From: Metaruminococcus_A sp900762715
GTDB lineage: Bacteria > Bacillota > Clostridia > Oscillospirales > Ruminococcaceae
Direction: 5' to 3'
Assembly (NCBI GenBank): GCA_048204295.1
Contig: DBFBLF010000013.1
Span: 1 to 15,329 of the forward strand
Length of the DNA: 15,329 nucleotides
Under the pieces are notes generated by a model, which saw nothing but the letters and a program-made list of their open reading frames with translations, was not told where the DNA came from and did no database searches. A program made the translations under genes and the position numbers. This document shows, piece after piece, positions 13,403 through 15,329 of the stretch; positions within the stretch are counted from its first letter, which is position 1, and the number at the start of each line of letters is the position of its first letter.

Positions 13403-14689
13403 TTGAGAATACATATTGTTCAAAAAGGGGATACCGTTTGGAAAATTGCCCGCCAATATGGTGTTTCTCCTAGGCGGATCATAAGTGACAACAGCATTGC
13501 AAACCCCTATAACCTGCCTGTTGGACAGGCGCTGATTATCCTAATACCAGAAACGGTTTACACCGTTCGCCCAGGGGATACTCCGGCTTCGATTGCCTCC
13601 CAGTTCGGGATCACTGTAATTGAACTACTCCAGAACAACCCCACCTTGACCGTCTCCCCGCCCATCCGCCCGGAGCAGGTTCTTACCATTCGCTTTCAGG
13701 GAGAAAAACGGCGGCAAATTTTTACGAACGCGTACGCGTACCCCTATATTCCGCGGAACACCCTTGTCTATGCCCTTCCGTTTTTGAGCGCGCTCACCAT
13801 CTTTGGGTATGGCTTTACTGTGGAGGGCGATCTGATCGGGATTAACGACCAGCCGCTGATCAACCTTGCCTACCAATACAAGACCGCTCCGGTGATGCTG
13901 ATTTCATCCATCACCGAAGACGGCAACTTCAGCGGGGAACGGGCGAGCCTGCTCTTCAGCGACCCCGCCCTGCAGGATAGGGTCCTGGACCAGATTGAAG
14001 CGATTATGCTGGAAAAGGGATACCTGGGGCTTGACATCGATTTTGAATACATTCAGCCGGAGGACCGCGACGGATTCATCCGGTTTATCGACACGGCCCG
14101 ACAGCGGCTGAATCCTCACGGCTTTTTCGTCAACACCGACCTTGCCCCCAAAACTTCGGGCGTTCAGCGCGGGCTGCTCTATGAGGCGCACGATTATCCG
14201 GCAATTGGCAAGGTGAGCAACACCGTACTCCTGATGACCTACGAATGGGGATATACCTACGGCCCGCCGATGGCGGTCGCCCCGCTTAACAAGGTGCGTG
14301 AGGTTGTCTCCTACGCGGCTTCAGTTATTCCACCCGACAAAATATTGCTGGGAATTCCAAACTATGGCTACGACTGGCCGCTTCCCTTTGAACGCGGCGT
14401 GACCAGCGCAACCTCAATCGGTAACGATTACGCGGTGGAGCTGGCAGCCCGGTTTGGGGCGGAAATCCAATATGACGAAGCTTCCCAGTCGCCGTTCTTT
14501 GAGTATTATCGGCCCGGAGGCGTTAAACATGTCGTCTGGTTTGAAGACGTGCGGAGTATCATGGCAAAATACGACCTGGCCGACGAATTCAGCCTGCTGG
14601 GCGCCGGGTACTGGAACGCTATGCGTCCCTTTAACCAAAACTGGGCCTTCCTCGGCGCGGCGTACGATATTAAAAGGATTGTGCAGTAA
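13403..14689 (+). CDS. yaaH: LysM-GH18 spore cortex-lytic hydrolase (YaaH/SleL type)
   Basis: This 428-residue protein has two N-terminal LysM peptidoglycan-binding repeats (about 2-47, starting IHIVQKGDTVWKIA, and about 51-96, with TVRPGDTPASIA). A glycoside hydrolase family 18 barrel follows. The catalytic motif GLDIDFEY places D211, D213 and the acid E215. The layout equals YaaH/SleL, which cleave N-acetylglucosaminyl linkages in spore cortex peptidoglycan during germination. There is no signal peptide, as is usual for these spore-coat/cortex proteins made in the mother cell. A GTG at 13394 is in frame, but the ribosome site AAAGGCGGTG would overlap it; the TTG at 13403 gives proper spacing and the usual short N-terminus before the first LysM. 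It supports a spore-forming host. Confidence 0.92.
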   Translation: MRIHIVQKGDTVWKIARQYGVSPRRIISDNSIANPYNLPVGQALIILIPETVYTVRPGDTPASIASQFGITVIELLQNNPTLTVSPPIRPEQVLTIRFQGEKRRQIFTNAYAYPYIPRNTLVYALPFLSALTIFGYGFTVEGDLIGINDQPLINLAYQYKTAPVMLISSITEDGNFSGERASLLFSDPALQDRVLDQIEAIMLEKGYLGLDIDFEYIQPEDRDGFIRFIDTARQRLNPHGFFVNTDLAPKTSGVQRGLLYEAHDYPAIGKVSNTVLLMTYEWGYTYGPPMAVAPLNKVREVVSYAASVIPPDKILLGIPNYGYDWPLPFERGVTSATSIGNDYAVELAARFGAEIQYDEASQSPFFEYYRPGGVKHVVWFEDVRSIMAKYDLADEFSLLGAGYWNAMRPFNQNWAFLGAAYDIKRIVQ

Positions 14690-14960
14690 CCTCAAAAACG
14701 GCCGGGCCAATTAAAAAATACAGCAGATAAGACGCCGTGAAGACCGCAAAGACAATGGAGAGGCGTTTCTTACACTGTTTTGTATGCATCAAAACAGTTG
14801 TTCGGCACATTCGCAAAGCTCTTATGGCAGGATTCCGCTCTTTGACAGCGATTTTTTCAGTCAAAAAATTGCGTAGAATGTTGCCGCCGAAGCGGTAAAA
14901 CAGGCTGATCCACTCTCTATATCTTTTAGAAAAAAATAATAAATCCGAACCCATCGCCAA
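14670..14960 (-). CDS. Doubtful small membrane protein or gene remnant
   Basis: A 96-codon frame ends within the last 20 bp of the LysM-GH18 gene on the opposite strand. Its C-terminal 39 residues look gene-like: a basic start (KKRL) then a hydrophobic helix LSIVFAVFTASYLLYFLIGP, with codon choice like the neighbours. The upstream half is less convincing, no ribosome site or promoter was found, and a terminator-like hairpin covers the first codons. It may be a real small membrane protein with a shorter form, or a truncated remnant. No family is recognised. Confidence 0.25.
   Translation of the reverse strand: MAMGSDLLFFSKRYREWISLFYRFGGNILRNFLTEKIAVKERNPAIRALRMCRTTVLMHTKQCKKRLSIVFAVFTASYLLYFLIGPAVFEVTAQSF
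14774..14798. repeat. 25-bp inverted repeat
   Basis: ACTGTTTTG (14774-14782) and CAAAACAGT (14790-14798) are perfect complements around the 7-bp TATGCAT. There is no T-run after it. It could be an operator-like site or a remnant; no promoter was found beside it. Confidence 0.45.
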
Positions 14961-14983
14961 TCGGCATAAGGTTCGGATTTATT
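14938..14983 (-). terminator. Terminator-like hairpin, bidirectional
   Basis: AATAAATCCGAACC (14938-14951) pairs perfectly with GGTTCGGATTTATT (14970-14983), with a further GCC-AATC-GGC hairpin in the loop. On the minus strand it is followed by a long T-rich run (complement of 14931-14937). On the plus strand the run TTTATTTGTT is weaker, but the hairpin could still end LysM-GH18 transcripts, 250 bp after that gene. Confidence 0.7.
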
Positions 14984-15050
14984 TGTTATGTGAGGGTGAG
15001 ATGAAAAAGATATTATCGGTTTTTCAGAGGTGAGAGTTGAACCCTCGAAC

Positions 15051-15131
15051 TCGCAAAAAGTTGGTAGCGACAGCGAGCCGTCGTGTTGGCGTTTACAACC
15101 GAACAGGTGAGCCGAGCGTGACTTTTTGCGA
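15051..15131. repeat. 81-bp element with 11-bp terminal inverted repeats
   Basis: TCGCAAAAAGT (15051-15061) and ACTTTTTGCGA (15121-15131) are perfect complements and bound a 59-bp interior. The interior folds into two small hairpins: CGAC/GTCG (15068-15083) and GTTG/CAAC (15085-15099). It does not encode a protein and no target-site duplication is obvious. It resembles a miniature, non-autonomous mobile repeat or a structured RNA. The rest of the gap from 14690 to 15181 holds only the repeats and doubtful frame listed here. Confidence 0.5.
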
Positions 15132-15181
15132 AAGAGGAGGAGCAAGGAAGCGGGCGGATGGCTTATCTTTTTGTCGTAGGC

Positions 15182-15220
15182 AAAAAAAATAAGTCGGAGC
15201 AAAGCGAACTTTGCTCCGAC
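15182..15220 (-). terminator. Terminator of the tRNA-Ala gene
   Basis: GTCGGAGCAAAG (15193-15204) pairs perfectly over 12 bp with CTTTGCTCCGAC (15209-15220). On the transcribed minus strand the loop is the stable TTCG tetraloop. The stem is followed by TTATTTTTTTT. It begins one base after the tRNA CCA end. Confidence 0.93.
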
Positions 15221-15221
15221 G

Positions 15222-15297
15222 TGGTGGAGACGAAGAGGATCGAACTCTCGACCTTACGGATGCGAACCGTACGCTCTCCCAGCTGAGCTACGCCCCC
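15222..15297 (-). tRNA. tRNA-Ala (anticodon CGC)
   Basis: A complete 76-nt cloverleaf on the minus strand. The acceptor stem GGGGGCG pairs with CGTCTCC and includes the G3-U70 wobble that is the alanine identity element. The D arm is GCTC/GAGC, and the anticodon stem TACGG/CCGTA holds the loop TTCGCAT with anticodon CGC (15262-15264). The T arm is GAGAG-TTCGATC-CTCTT, the discriminator is A, and CCA (15222-15224) is encoded. It reads GCG codons. Confidence 0.96.
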
Positions 15298-15312
15298 AAA
15301 AATTACTATATA

Positions 15313-15318
15313 ATTATA
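15313..15318 (-). promoter_or_regulatory. -10 box of the tRNA-Ala promoter
   Basis: TATAAT on the minus strand lies 15 bp before the tRNA 5' end, the expected place. The -35 box would fall just beyond the window end, so only half the promoter is visible. Confidence 0.7.
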
Positions 15319-15329
15319 CCACCCTTTTT

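Noticed and set aside
14861..15202. 113-codon open frame on the minus strand between the tRNA and the LysM-GH18 gene
   Set aside because: It passes through part of the tRNA terminator, the 81-bp inverted-repeat element and another hairpin; low-complexity product with no recognisable domain.

Overview
The window looks like chromosomal DNA from a spore-forming, anaerobic, moderately GC-rich Firmicute (class Clostridia, probably an Oscillospirales/Ruminococcaceae relative). This is inferred from consensus sigma-A promoters, strong Shine-Dalgarno sites, a YaaH/SleL-type spore cortex-lytic enzyme, a two-[4Fe-4S] aldo/keto reductase typical of anaerobes, and the protein families present. No phage, IS element, CRISPR array or rRNA is visible.

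Layout. (1) 1-2960, carbohydrate region: a plus-strand GH172/DUF2961 glycosidase converges on a minus-strand pair, a KdgT-like 2-keto-3-deoxygluconate permease followed by a GNAT acetyltransferase. The pair has a textbook promoter and a long, hairpin-rich leader. (2) 2923-6056, flotillin region, all minus strand: a small ribbon-helix-helix-like protein, a DUF1836 MerR-like regulator, an NfeD-like membrane protein and a flotillin (FloT/YuaG type), closed by a perfect 26-bp palindromic terminator. The regulator gene has a perfect TTGACA-N17-TATAAT promoter with a 16-bp palindrome inside it. (3) 6057-6394: about 340 bp without a convincing gene, holding structured or repeat-like DNA and an 18-bp-stem terminator. 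(4) 6395-10525, a second SPFH operon on the minus strand: a membrane-anchored zinc-ribbon protein, a YdjI-like SPFH protein with three C-terminal zinc ribbons, a YdjG-like double zinc-ribbon membrane protein and a YdjH-like TPM-domain protein. In Bacillus subtilis the last three accompany pspA; no PspA is encoded here. (5) 10576-13129: rarA/mgsA and an Fe-S aldo/keto reductase, minus strand, with a terminator hairpin between them. (6) 13258-14689: a plus-strand LysM-GH18 spore-germination hydrolase with a sigma-E-like promoter. (7) 14690-15329: a mostly non-coding tail with several inverted repeats, then a tRNA-Ala(CGC) on the minus strand with its own terminator and -10 box.

The most interesting theme is two independent SPFH membrane-scaffold systems (FloT-NfeD and YdjI-YdjG-YdjH) in adjacent operons. 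One sits behind its own candidate autoregulated transcription factor; the other carries an extra zinc-ribbon protein in place of PspA. Together they resemble a membrane-organisation or envelope-stress island. Functions are inferred from families and context; nothing here was tested.
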